Assembly: GCF_009730915.1 (NCBI RefSeq)
Contig: NC_052483.1
Coordinates: 1,488,001-1,552,000 of the forward strand
DNA length: 64,000 nt
Source: Dioscorea cayenensis subsp. rotundata
Lineage: Eukaryota > Streptophyta > Magnoliopsida > Dioscoreales > Dioscoreaceae
Direction of reading: 5' to 3'
Part shown: positions 1 through 10,715 of the stretch, in pieces
Position numbering within the stretch: the stretch's first letter is position 1
Layout: every line of letters starts with the position of its first letter
Notes under the pieces: generated by a model
Told to the model about the DNA's origin: nothing
What the model saw: only the letters and a program-made list of their open reading frames with translations
The model's database searches: none
Translations under genes and position numbers: made by a program

Positions 1-421
1 ATATTTATAAATTTTTTTATTCAAAATATTATTACTTCTTTTATTTTATATTCATTAAATTATTGGTTTAAATTTTAACTTGTAAATATAATTGTATATG
101 TTGCATGTATATAATTTTATTGATTATTATTAGAAACCTCACTTTTGGTGACCCACGTTCTTGTCTTCGGTGTTGCCTTCTTTATCTTTGTCTCTTTCGT
201 ATTTTGAATAAAATTAGTAATTTATCACTTTATTTAATATATATATATATATTTAGAGACACCCAGAATAGAAAGATCAAAGATTTGAATAATAATAATT
301 AATTACGGATATTGATATAAAATAAACAACAGATATGTTTTTTTTATTATTAAAAAATACAAATTAATATCATTAAATATTCACTTTCTATCTTGATTGA
401 ACTAGACTATCAGTTATTTAG

Positions 422-453
<32 letters not shown>

Positions 454-1169
454 AAAAGTGAATGAACTACATTCATTAATAAGAACTATCAGTTATCATT
501 GTCACGGTACCCAAAAAAAATTTTAAATAATACTCATCTTGATATCATCGAAAAAGTCTAACAAGCAATTTGTGTTCCACCTAATTAGATATTTGTGTTA
601 TATATATAAATCAGAATAACAAAACTTAAATTTATTACATATCAAATAATTAATTAGGTGATGAAATCAATATTATTTTTTTCCTTAATTTCATTATAAT
701 TAAATTATCGGTAAAATTTTTAATTTCTAAAAATCGCTATTTGTTACACGTATATACTTTTATTGATTACGGAGTATTAGACATCAGAAATTAATTCATG
801 TTACGATATTGTTTCTCACAAATATTTAGAGCCATACACAGACATACTTATTAGATTTGGACATTAATAATTAATTCAATATATTGACATCATCAATTAT
901 CCATTAATATGGAAATTGAAATCAATATCATTGACTATTCAGTCTTACCACCCTTTATTTTTATCATCTTTTTGAAAAAAAAAGGAATGAACTATCATTG
1001 AATGGTCCAACCAATATAATATGAAGAAATTCTAAATATCGCCAACCTTTGTAGATCACCACACAAGTCTAACAAACCAAGTATTTCATGGTCCACCTAA
1101 ATTAATATTTGTGTTATTTGAACCAGAATAACTAAATTTTAATCTATACATATCTCAAATAATTATTAG
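1..1169 (+). repeat. Diverged tandem duplication in the intron upstream of the BAHD exon
   Basis: The stretch from about 60 to 660 reads as a worn copy of the stretch from about 700 to 1170. Matching landmarks in the same order are the segment ending in 'tttattgatta' (near 110 and 750), 'atatttagag' (near 250 and 822), 'agtctaacaa' (556 and 1067), 'tccacctaa' and the end 'aataatta..ttaggtga' (near 645 and 1158). The spacing shrinks from about 640 to about 510 bp, so indels have built up. The second copy ends at the splice acceptor of the BAHD exon; the first ends in a similar acceptor-like string with no coding sequence after it. No exon 1 of the BAHD gene is visible, so it lies off the left edge or is lost. 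Confidence 0.5.
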
Positions 1170-2040
1170 GTGACAAAATTCAAATGCGGAGGCTATGTAT
1201 TAGGAATGGCTAAGAACCATTGCCTCTCCGATGGCATGGCGGTGGTCGAGTTTTTGCGATCATGGGCCGAGATGGCTCGGGGCATACCGTTAACCGTCCC
1301 GCCGGTACTAGACCGATCAATTCAACAGCCTCGGAGCCCTCCGAAGATTGAATTTCACCATGATGAGTTCACCGAAGTTGAGGATGTTTCAAACTTGACA
1401 GACCTTTACAAAGGTGAAGAATTACAACACCGGTGTTTCACATTCAATGTTGACAAATTAACTACTCTTAAAGAGATGGCAATGCAAGATGGCACGGTTG
1501 AGAGTTGCACTAGTTTTGTAGTGTTAACCGCGTTCACTTGGCGGGCTCGGACTAAGGCTTTGAAAATGGGTCCGGGTCAAAAAACAAAGTTACTATTTGC
1601 GGTGGATGGCCGGAGAAAAATGGAGCCACCGTTGCCGGCCGGGTTCTACGGCAATGGCATTGTGCTAGTATGTTGTCTATGTGACGCCGGAGAATTGCTC
1701 GACCGGCCCTTATCGTATGCGGTTGAAATGGTGCAAAATACGATACAAAACACAACCGATGGTTATATTAGATCGGTTATCGATTACTTTTGAAATTACA
1801 AGGGCTAGGCCTTCGTTGACGGGTACATTGTTGATTACGGCCTGGAACAGACTTGGATTACGATTATCTGACTTTGGGTGGGGTGAGGCCGCGCAAACCG
1901 GTCCGGCGGAGCTGCCGCAGAAAGAAGTGGCATTTTTCCTACCTCATGCTAAGGAGCTAAAGAGTCTAGTTCTTGTGCTAGGCTTGCCAGCTTCTTGCAT
2001 GAATCAATTTGAAGAGCTCGTGGAGAATATCGGGCAGTAA
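1170..2040 (+). pseudogene. BAHD acyltransferase, omega-hydroxyacid/fatty-alcohol hydroxycinnamoyltransferase type, exon 2 (one frame break)
   Basis: This encodes the C-terminal two thirds of a BAHD acyl-CoA transferase. It carries the catalytic HxxxD (HCLSD, near base 1218) and the structural DFGWG (near 1872). The order CGGxVLGMAKNH, SWAEMARG, DGRRKMEPPLP, FYGNG, then DFGWGE is that of the subgroup including omega-hydroxypalmitate O-feruloyltransferase and fatty alcohol caffeoyl-CoA acyltransferase, which esterify suberin and wax monomers. The exon starts right after an AG acceptor, at the place where this family normally has its single intron, and the roughly 140-residue N-terminal exon is not in view. 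The reading frame shifts once at the T-run 1788-1791; with one T fewer, the text runs on without gap into the C-terminus. It is either a recent pseudogene or a sequencing error. Everything else looks under constraint. Confidence 0.8.
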
Positions 2041-3075
2041 GATTATTATGAATTATGGTTTTATAAAATAAAATGTGTGGCTTGAATTATAAATTATGGT
2101 TGCAATGTATACTTGGAATTCTACATGATTAATTATATGGTAATTAAATTGTGTGAAAAACTATTATACTGTGAATGAATTTGAAGTTTTATTTATTTAT
2201 ATTATTATTTTAAATAAAGTAGATTTATCACTATTTTATTAAAAAATACAAATCAAAATAAGAAAATAAAAAAATAAAAAAAAAAGATAAACATACAACA
2301 AACTAAAACAAGAGGTGAAAGGAAACACGTCTCAACAGAAAAATAAATAAAACAAACAGACGAATTGATTACTCCCAGACAGATGACATACTGTCACTTC
2401 ACTTTAAATATGACTCAAACTAGGAAAAGAAATTGATCCCTCCTAAATAGATGATGATATCTGCGGCATATTAAAGAGTGATTTGAACATTAACAAGAAA
2501 TTGTCTGAAATACTCAAATAATTAATTCAATTTTAATTTTTAAAATTTATTAAGGAGTCATACAAGAATATCTAACAACTAAAATTAACCCAAAAAAGTT
2601 ATTAGTATTTTTTTTTGGACAAACTAAAAATGCTGACAACCAACAACAATCTGAGATTAACAATTACCTCAATTTCTCTTTAATCGGAAATTTAAAAAAT
2701 ATAAAATTAAAAAGTAGTTACAAAGTAAACATTAATTTGTTCCCAAATTGGTTTCCACTTCAACATACCAAAATATATTGATGCATTTCTTACAATTTAT
2801 TATACACAAAACCATTAATTTAACTCACAAAAGATTTTTTTTTTTTGAAGTAAAAGTAAATCCAACAATTTTAAACAACATATTGCAAAATAAATTTTTT
2901 TTCAAAATAAATAATTACAAAAACAAAAATTAATAAATAAAAGAAAATGCATAAGAGAAATACTCAAGCTATACATATATATTCCAATATTTATTTGCAA
3001 AAAACCCCCTACAAAACTTTCATTTAACTGTCAATACATTTCCCATATTTCAAAAAGGGTATACATGCAAAAAGT
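2041..3075. other. Intergenic, AT-rich
   Basis: This is the space between the stop of the BAHD exon and the stop of the convergent TPD1-like gene. It is A/T-rich with many homopolymers. I see no coding segment, RNA gene or terminal-repeat element in it; the first and last 100-200 bases are probably the two 3' untranslated regions. Confidence 0.4.
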
Positions 3076-3423
3076 TCAGAAACAAGAAACAGCGAAAACA
3101 TGCAGAGGATAACGAAACGTATTTGCATACTGAAACGACAAGCTCTCGCCGGCGGCGAGCGGAGCGCCGTCGTTAACTAGACAGTCATCATACTGAACTC
3201 GCCGGAAAACTCGAGGGTTAATGAGCCTCGCCGAGCTGAACCAACCACACCGGACATGAATATTCGCCACCGCACAGCCGGAAACACACACGTTCAGCAC
3301 CTCCACCGTGTACGTCGGAATCCCATTCGGCAACGGCGCCGTCGCCCCTTGGTACACTTCTATGTCCTCCGGCGAGCATCTCCGATCTTCCATTCTATCC
3401 TCTCCATGAATGAGTGGTTGTTG

Positions 3424-3455
<32 letters not shown>

Positions 3456-3587
3456 GGTCGCCGGCGGCGAGATTGTCTGGGTTTTAAAGAGAATTTAATT
3501 ACGAGATTGCCATTGGAAAACAATGGAAAACGAGTTACAGGACTTACCGTGAAGTAAAATGAAGAGAATAGTGAAAACAATCCTCAT
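3076..3587 (-). CDS. TPD1-like secreted cysteine-rich protein
   Basis: Two exons give 146 residues: 3548-3587 and 3476-3076, with a GT-AG intron in phase 1. Exon 1 encodes a short hydrophobic leader ([13 protein letters not shown]). Exon 2 opens with a low-complexity linker (DNLAAGD, then runs of His and Gln from CAC and CAA repeats) followed by the conserved domain beginning [11 protein letters not shown] and ending VFAVSCF. That domain, with [11 protein letters not shown] and an IHVxCGWF segment, is the TAPETUM DETERMINANT1 family. TPD1 is a secreted ligand of the EMS1 receptor kinase in anther cell fate; other family members have wider roles. The family call is firm, orthology to TPD1 itself is not. 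The start codon is chosen because it gives the leader and an in-frame splice. Confidence 0.85.
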
Positions 3588-4397
3588 GGATGGGAAAACA
3601 CTGGAAGTCTGTTTCTTGTTTCCTGTTTGACTTACAAATTGGAAGTCTGGAAGTGAGTTTTATGTTTATATATATATATGTATATATATTGGAAGGGTGT
3701 CAGAGATATCTCGTCTGTAATTAAGGGTGGTCAGAGATGAGATATTGAATGGTGACCGTTTGATGATGATCAAACGGTGGAGAAAAAGAGTTGTATGTGT
3801 TTTAATGAATTATTCTCAGATAGGAATCATTTAATGGCCCTCGAGTTACTAAAGATTTACGGCAATGGTGTAAATCTTTTTTTTGACTAGGCTGTGGGTT
3901 GTCATATAGCATGTCTCTTTGATAAGACTCTTAAAATGATGAGCTTTCATGCATTCCCTATGAATAAGTAAATACAGTAGAATATATTTATATGTATGAA
4001 AGGAAGCATTGGAAAAGGTGGAGGGGGGTAAATGAAGCATGGAAAAGGGTGAAGCCGCCATTGGAGGGAGAAGAAGATGAAGAGAAGAAGATGAAGAGAA
4101 AGAGCTTTATATGATGGCACTGATGACATGGTTATTTAATGAGGTTGGCCTTGGATGGCTCGCTTGTTTCACTGATCGAGGTGGTGGTGGTGGTTTTGCA
4201 CGTGCTGTCACACGTGTTGCATGCCTGCATGCATGTGCATGCATGGCATGGTTAGTGAGAGAATGAGATATGAAGATCAGTTTGGCCTCATGTGTCATGG
4301 CACGTAAGTATGCATGCAAGTGTGTTTTCATCTTGGATATATACTCCAGTAGTTAATAAATAATATGGTTAGCTTATATTTTCAAAATATCTAATAG
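3588..4397. other. Upstream region of the TPD1-like gene
   Basis: This holds the presumed promoter of the minus-strand TPD1-like gene, with TA-rich runs near 3665-3690 that could serve as a TATA region. Near 4200-4320 it is rich in ATGCATG/GCATGCA (RY-like) words and one CACGTG-like core ('gcacgtgctgtcacacgtg'). Several short open frames here have no family features and are not accepted. Confidence 0.35.
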
Positions 4398-4686
4398 GTT
4401 TAATTGCTGTATAGATTCCTATAATTATATATTTTTTATTTTTTTAATCTTTATAATATTTTTTTATGTATAATTAAGTCTTTATATTTAGTTGAAACCC
4501 GATCATTTTTTAATCTGCTGTAGTTTAATGTCAGAATCAGAGATTATGAATTCAGACTTAAAAATATTGTCATGACTAAAAACGATCCAATCTGATTAAA
4601 TACGAGAATTTAATCAGATCTAAAAAAATATTGAAGGACTAAAAAAGTGAAAAGACATAATTATATGACATGATTTATAATTAAAA
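4398..4686. mobile_element. MITE, old copy of the family seen at 43201-43415
   Basis: It starts 'gtttaattgctgtatagatt' and ends with a rough inverted match ('atgatttataattaaaac'). The interior ('ctaaaaaaatattg', 'aatacgagaatttaatc') matches the better preserved copy at 43201-43415. About 290 bp, no coding capacity. The terminal repeats are much more worn than in the other copy, so this is the older insertion. Confidence 0.5.
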
Positions 4687-5867
4687 CCTATTTAATATGA
4701 TATCACATAGTAATATATCATCATCCATTTTTAATCTATATCAAATGGAGTATATATATCATTCTATATTGTTACAAATATAAAATATATTACTATATAT
4801 ATATAAATGAAGATAAGAAGTGGGGGATAAACTCTTTCTTTATTTTATTGTCATTAGTTTCTGTATATTATATTTGTCTCATGTTTGAAGAAATTGTAAA
4901 GACAATTGTTTTTGTCAAGTTAAATGGAATGAGGATCAAAAGATAAGTTTAAAGGAGGTAAAACTTATATTAGTATGTCAAATATTGATTTAATATTTGA
5001 TTAGTACTCATTGATTGCTTGTAATTAATTTGTTCCCCGTCAACCATCGGATGACCCCAAATTGCAGATGACATCAAAGCTGTCAGTGAGGCCATGGCTC
5101 AAATCTTCTCCCCCACGCGATCTGCTCTCCCGCATCGTTTCATACAATCGCTCACCCGAGTATTCTTATATTATTCTCATACTATACATATACTGTACAT
5201 CCTGCTCAAGATCGTTTCTATTCATAAAAAAAGGCCATTGTCGCCTATTATTCAAATTAATTTGTCTCTGAATAAATCAAGTTACTCTGAGTTATCTTCC
5301 AGTGTTATACCTCATTAATGTTATAGATAGCTTTTTATTAAGTTAATGGATTAATTGATATTATAACGATTTTTTTTTCGTTTATTGTAACTGAAAAATG
5401 ATTTAAAAAAAAAATGAAAAAACCAAGGAAGCTAAAAGAATTAAACAAGGATGATCATTGTTCAATCCGCCATTTGGATTCTTGCAAATTAGATGTTTCC
5501 ATTAAGACACATAAATAACTATACTCAAGCAATCTAATTGTGAGGCAATTAAATTAGAGGTATGTTTTTTGGATTATCTTATTAAAAGTTACATTTTGTC
5601 GTTAAATCTTATATAATTCTTTGATAAACATGGGACATTGAATTGAATGGTTTGTATTTTAATTGTCCTACACTTGGCATTTAGTTTTTGTATGTTTGCT
5701 CATTAGTAAGGGATTCTCAAATATAATATTTCTGAATAGTGAGGTTAAACCTTAATTTAATAATCACAAATTCATCATTTTTTTTGGAGATAATAAGATT
5801 ATTCGTCTTGATGATTCTCTAAATTACAAAAATCTCAATTAGCCAAACACTGCCTAGGGCAATAAAA
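4687..5867. other. Intergenic, no supported gene
   Basis: AT-rich sequence. A GC-richer patch at 5040-5160 gives two overlapping short open frames, but neither has a recognisable domain, splice context or codon bias. I see no element ends. Confidence 0.3.
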
Positions 5868-6190
5868 ACACATGTGAATGGGGAGTCAAAAGATTCAACC
5901 CTCCTAATTGTAATAGCAATGTATAATACTATTAAAAATATTGTAGAATATGATATATAATATTCACTCAACTGATTACTAAGTCTCTTGTAAGATGAGT
6001 TATATTCTTTACTCCTCTAGAGTTGCAAAAACTATTATAGGATTTTAGTCCCTAATATATCATAATCTTCGGCACACATAATATGGCATTATTGTCTATC
6101 GTGTTAACCCATCCCATATGGTAAATCTCTAGAGGTCGTTAACAATCCCGAGTGACACTTATCACCTTTGTTATAAAAAAAAAAATTCTC
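5868..6190 (+). mobile_element. SINE-like dispersed repeat, copy 1
   Basis: This shares an ordered set of blocks with 58612-59015: 'gtcaaaagattcaaccctcc' against a 'gggtcaaatct' block, 'ataatactat', 'ctcctctagagttgcaa', 'tttagtccctaa', 'tcggcacacat', and 'gacac..tta..ttataaa' at the end. Copy 1 ends in an A-run (6173-6184), as expected for a retroposed SINE. No protein is encoded. The tRNA-type head is weak here and clearer in the other copy. Confidence 0.4.
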
Positions 6191-6278
6191 AATTAATGAG
6201 ATTTATACGTGTCTCATAACTTTAGTCAATTTAATATTAAGAGTATTAGATTAGTTTTAAAAAGAAAAAAAAATAAAT

Positions 6279-6622
6279 CATGGTCCCTCTATTTTGTGTT
6301 TTCCGTTATTTTTAGTCTTTTTAATATTAAATTCTCTATTTTGGTCATCGTATTTACACATTTCCACCCTTTAGCTGAGACATCCACTTTTTGGCTCGAT
6401 TCAGATTTATTTGTTTTTGGCCTCTCCGCATCAACTAAAAAGCGACAAAAAGTGCGATCCCAGTCAATTAGAGGGACAAAAAAGAACAAAAATGTGCAAA
6501 TACGATAACCAAAAGGACTGATCTGTCAGCTTAAAGATGGAAACGTGCAAATATGATGACAAAAATAGCATATTTTATATTAAAGGGACTTGAAAGGCAA
6601 AAGTATAAAATAAAGAGACAAT
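6279..6622. mobile_element. Foldback/MITE with about 105-bp inverted arms
   Basis: The left arm (6281-6385) and the reverse complement of the right arm (6515-6622) align over nearly their whole length: 'ctattttggtcatcgtattt' on the left meets 'ctatttttgtcatcatattt' on the right, and the outer parts 'tttttaatattaaat' and 'ctttaatataaaat' also pair. The loop is about 130 bp and has no coding content. Long arms with a small loop suggest a non-autonomous Mutator-like or foldback element. I could not define a target-site duplication. Confidence 0.65.
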
Positions 6623-6779
6623 TTTGATATTTTGACCATTTTTAAAATGGTTTGTTATTAACGAATATGTTATTTTAGAGTAAAAATATGAAAAGCATAA
6701 ATGTTTAAAAGTTATTTAAAAAATAATACAATAATTTCAAGCTAAAAGTGGAGAGAATCCACTCCATACATCCTCACTA

Positions 6780-7700
6780 ACTAGATATGAAAAGATTAAA
6801 ATATTAAATCAATCTTAATCACATCGATCATATCATTGGTTTTACAATTATAGCAATAAAACTTTTCCGATCAATAAACATCATTAATCTTTTTTTAAAT
6901 ATAATTATTTTGTCACGTTATATATAAAGCAATAATTTTACTATTGACAAATTAAAGTGTTTCTATGTCAAAATCAACTTACTCTTAATAACCAACTGGT
7001 TATATTAAAAATTGTGAAATTAAAAGAGAAAAAAATTATTCTAATTGATAAACACCGTGAATTACCTTTTAATAATGTAAATATTCTATAAATAATTTGT
7101 GAATTAAACTTAAAAAAATTGAGAATATTCTAAAGATTAACATGCTAAAATCAATCTTAATCACGTATCGCATCTATGGTATTATATTGGTTGTATAATT
7201 ATAGCAAAAACTATTATGATCAATTAATAAACATCACGAGTTTTTCCTGAAATACAATGATTTTGTTACATAATTAATATAGATAAACAATAATTTGAGT
7301 TAAAGAATTAAAATATAAATTGCAAAACCAAAAAAATAAAAATATTCTGGTTGATACTTGCATTTGTAATATTATTATTCTATACTTAATGTATGAATTA
7401 TACTTTAAAATATCAGTAATAACCTAAAAGAGTGAAAGTGATAAAATTAGTTCACCCTTACAAACTATATACTGTAAATTATAAAACTAAAAGGGATTAA
7501 AATATTCTAATCAATAAAAATCATGTATCAAAATTTAAGATATAATTATTTTGATCATATATAATCTATGAATTAATGAAAGATAAAAAAATAGCTGAAC
7601 CAGACAAAAAGGATTAAAATATCAAAATCAATTCATCCTTGTCAATTATGCATTGTAAATTATAAAACTAATAAAAATATTCAAATCGATAAACATGGAT
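6780..7700. repeat. Decayed tandem array, about 3-4 units
   Basis: A recurring block contains 'atcaatcttaatcac', 'attggtt(t/g)(t/a)a(c/t)aattatagcaa', 'gatcaat.aa..aaacatca' and a 'tataattattttg' tail. It is seen near 6810-6920 and 7150-7265, with shorter remnants near 7000-7050, 7320, 7480-7560 and 7640-7700. The period is about 340 bp between the two best copies. No open frame is conserved between copies. Confidence 0.4.
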
Positions 7701-7795
7701 GATCCAATGATTCCAATCTCTCCTTTATATATATATATATATATATTATTATTATTATTTACCCTAAGACTAGATACATGAAAGACTCCTTAAAG

Positions 7796-7797
<2 letters not shown>

Positions 7798-7836
<39 letters not shown>
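7798..7836. repeat. (CA)n microsatellite
   Basis: An uninterrupted CA/AC run of about 19 units sits close to a (TA)n and an (ATT)n tract at 7727-7760, about 430 bp upstream of the DUF761 start codon. It is a likely length-polymorphic marker. Confidence 0.9.
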
Positions 7837-7841
<5 letters not shown>

Positions 7842-8145
7842 CTTTTCTTTTTTTTAAATTAGTTTTTGTCTGTTAAACTGTGAACATGGATGTAAGTTCA
7901 AGCACATAAGGGCAGAGACATCATAAACAAATATTAAAGGAAACTCAAAACCTTTTTCTAGTTCCACAAGCATCCAAATAATTAGTAAGTTGACTAGGGT
8001 TACCACCGTTGTTTTCCACTTTATCTAATCACCTTCTTTGTGCCTTCTTTCTCCATCACAAGTTCAACATCTTGCCTTCCATGTTCATCACAAAACACCC
8101 TTCACCATTTCCATCAAATCTTCATTCACCACAAACTCTTATCCA

Positions 8146-8214
8146 CAAACCCTAAACCCTAATACATGTCAAAACCCTAACAGCTAAGTCTATATATTTG
8201 TATGCATATATAAA
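8146..8214 (+). promoter_or_regulatory. Telo-box cluster and TATA box of the DUF761 gene
   Basis: 'aaaccctaaaccctaa' at 8149-8164 and 'aaaaccctaa' at 8171-8180 match the telo-box (AAACCCTAA), known to lie in promoters and 5' regions of plant growth genes. A TATATAAA at 8207-8214 lies 50 bp before the ATG at 8264. The combination marks a core promoter. Function is inferred from position. Confidence 0.45.
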
Positions 8215-8263
8215 GAGGCAATTGCTTGCCTATGTTTGAGGCAAGTAGAAGAGATAGAAAACC

Positions 8264-8755
8264 ATGGCTACATCAAAAAGAAGAACTAGAGTTATGATCA
8301 CCTTTCTTTTATCAATCTCTATCTTTATCTTCATCTTCATCTTCTCCTCTTCTTCTTCTTCTTCATGCATCATAATTAGAGTTGTGCAATCCATGCATGA
8401 GTTCATCACTAGGAAGGCCATGTTTATCTTTTGCAATGTCATACTACTCTTCCTTGCTAAAGACTCTGCCAGGTTTAGCTCTCCTAAGTACTCCATGGTT
8501 GATATTTATGATGAATATCTAATCAAGAGAGAAGACCTTCTCAACCCTTCCATTTTCTCTTCAGAGTTTCAACAACAAGAAGAAGAAGAAGAAGAAGAAG
8601 AGTATGAAGATGCATTAATGGAGAAAGAAGAAGAAGGAAAGGATACTGAAAGTGAGATTAATGATGTAGAGGAATTCAATAGAAGGTGTGATGAATTCAT
8701 AGAGAACACAAAGAGACACAGAAGACTTGAGGCTTTGCACTTTGTTGTTTCCTGA
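8264..8755 (+). CDS. Small membrane-anchored DUF761 protein
   Basis: Single exon, 163 residues. Residues about 12-30 form a strongly hydrophobic segment, followed by a serine run and a second hydrophobic stretch near 48-65 (FIFCNVILLFLA). The middle is highly acidic, with a Glu run encoded by GAA repeats (8578-8602). The C-terminus (FNRRCDEFIENTKRHRRLE) fits the DUF761 signature of plant cotton-fibre-expressed-like proteins, which often follow a DUF4408-like N-terminal membrane region. The molecular role of the family is not known; some members affect growth when misexpressed. The ATG is the first after the TATA box. No sign of damage. Confidence 0.75.
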   Translation: MATSKRRTRVMITFLLSISIFIFIFIFSSSSSSSCIIIRVVQSMHEFITRKAMFIFCNVILLFLAKDSARFSSPKYSMVDIYDEYLIKREDLLNPSIFSSEFQQQEEEEEEEEYEDALMEKEEEGKDTESEINDVEEFNRRCDEFIENTKRHRRLEALHFVVS

Positions 8756-8793
8756 TTAATCAATCTTTTCCTTTTCTTAATTAATTTTCAATA

Positions 8794-8827
<34 letters not shown>

Positions 8828-10715
8828 AAAGTGTAGCTTCATATATCTTCATCATATATATATGTTATTAAAGCTAGAGTAGTTCATTGTGATAAATTTT
8901 CTTGTATTTTCTTTGATTAGTTATATATTGTTCAAAGTGAGACTGAAACAAATGTTGGTAATTGCCATAACATGTTTAATTATTGATGGTGACACAGTAT
9001 TTAGTTGTGTCAAAATCTTTATTGTGGAATCCAAGGGCCTGCTTCAATTGCCTTTATTCTCATAATATTCCATGGTTTTGGTTATTGTAACATTGTTGGA
9101 GATGCTTTGCATGTTCACTTGGCATGGAGCATTTAACTTTATCCTTTTAAATGTAGTTTTCTATACATTTTTTATTTAATTTAGTTGTATTCAGCACTCA
9201 TTAATGATATATTATTTGGGATATAAAAGTTGAATTATTAGTATTGGTTTAAACCCTGTTTAATCAATAAACACTACTGTGATGTATGGTGAAAATTTAG
9301 ATATTAATATGTATATATATATATATATATATATCTTGGGCAATACAGATGATCAAACACTTATAAACCAATTTAATTTATTTCTCCAAATAATGTAGAA
9401 CTTAATTCACTTTATTGTTGACCAAGATTGAGCCAAATGATGTATTAATTAACATACAAGGTACTATTTTATTGTTAATCAAGTATTAATTAATTAGTTA
9501 TTAGTTGTTTACTTTTCTTTTGTGTTTTTATTTAAGAACTTTTTTCCTTGCTTGCATCTTAAATTAAAACCATTCCAATTACATTCAAACTTAGAGGAAA
9601 AACTATTTGAATATATTATTTTAATAGTTGTCAATAAAGTTCTTAATTAGATTTATACTAATCCATTCAATTCCTAAAATTCTTGATTAGATATAACTTA
9701 AACCCCAAGTATCAAGAATATACTAAATTCGTAATCAATATATATATATATATATATATAGACTTCAACTTTAAATAATATGAGGTTTTTTGACATTGTA
9801 AAATAAAGACAAGCAAGAAAATAATAAAAATATTAATCACATTGAAATAACTTTATGTCAAATGAAAAAGGCTTAGTTTTATGCACATCATTCTCAAACA
9901 CCTACCAAATAACTCCCATCACAAGCACTTCACAAAGCTTCAATTCATCAACTGCTCTCAAAGACACAACATTTACCAACAACCCTTAAACCCTAATCTC
10001 CAAAATGAGAAGAAGAGATTTCCAAAATGTTTCACAAACCCTAACCCTAGGCAACCCTTTCCCACCTACCCCACTTAATAATTCATTATCTTAGTGTCAT
10101 TTTCTTGATTATTTGAAATGCTTAGTGGGGGTTACACTGAAATCAACTTTCAATTTAAACATAATCTTTTTATAGGGCCCTACATTTTTGTACTAATCTT
10201 GATTAAATGAAATGATTTGGTTTTGATCACTATTGAGTTGTTGGTGAGAGTTCAAATCTTTACTTAGTCATCTTAACAATTGAAACAAATCCAAATGGCA
10301 AGTATGTATCTCCCTTATATATATATATATATACACACACACATACAAGAGACAAACTTCAAAGCAAAGAAGATGACATGAAAATTCATCTGATTATCTC
10401 ATTAGAAAAAAAAAACTCGAAAAACAAGAAATACGACAATTCGAAATAAGTAAGACTCCTCTTCAAGTATGTATATAAAATTTTCGGTTTTTAAGAGTAA
10501 TTAAGCAAAATAAACAAGAATACACATACACAAAAGGATAATTTGGTTTGCAAGCTTTTCATTCCATTGTGGTCAATTCTTTTGATAAAATGGGTCTTCA
10601 CCCACACAACACATATACAATATAAATCCCCCCTTCTAAGTCTTCTGTTCACTGTGCTCTGTTTAGAAACAGGGGAATTACAGAGTAGGAGAGTTGGTGA
10701 GTTTGTGAGTGAATC
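8756..10715. other. Intergenic region upstream of MAP70
   Basis: (TA)n runs occur at 8798-8824, 9310-9332, 9740-9762 and 10316-10332. Telomere-like words occur near 9987 ('aaccctaa') and 10038 ('aaaccctaaccctagg'). A short open frame at 9881-10078 is AT-biased and matches nothing I know. The last 150 bp before 10716 should hold the MAP70 leader. Confidence 0.35.

Noticed and set aside
5062-5318. Two overlapping short frames in a GC-richer patch
   Set aside because: Neither shows conservation hallmarks, and they overlap in different frames.
9881-10078. 65-codon frame rich in Asn, His and Pro
   Set aside because: No family features, AT-driven composition, no promoter or splice signals.
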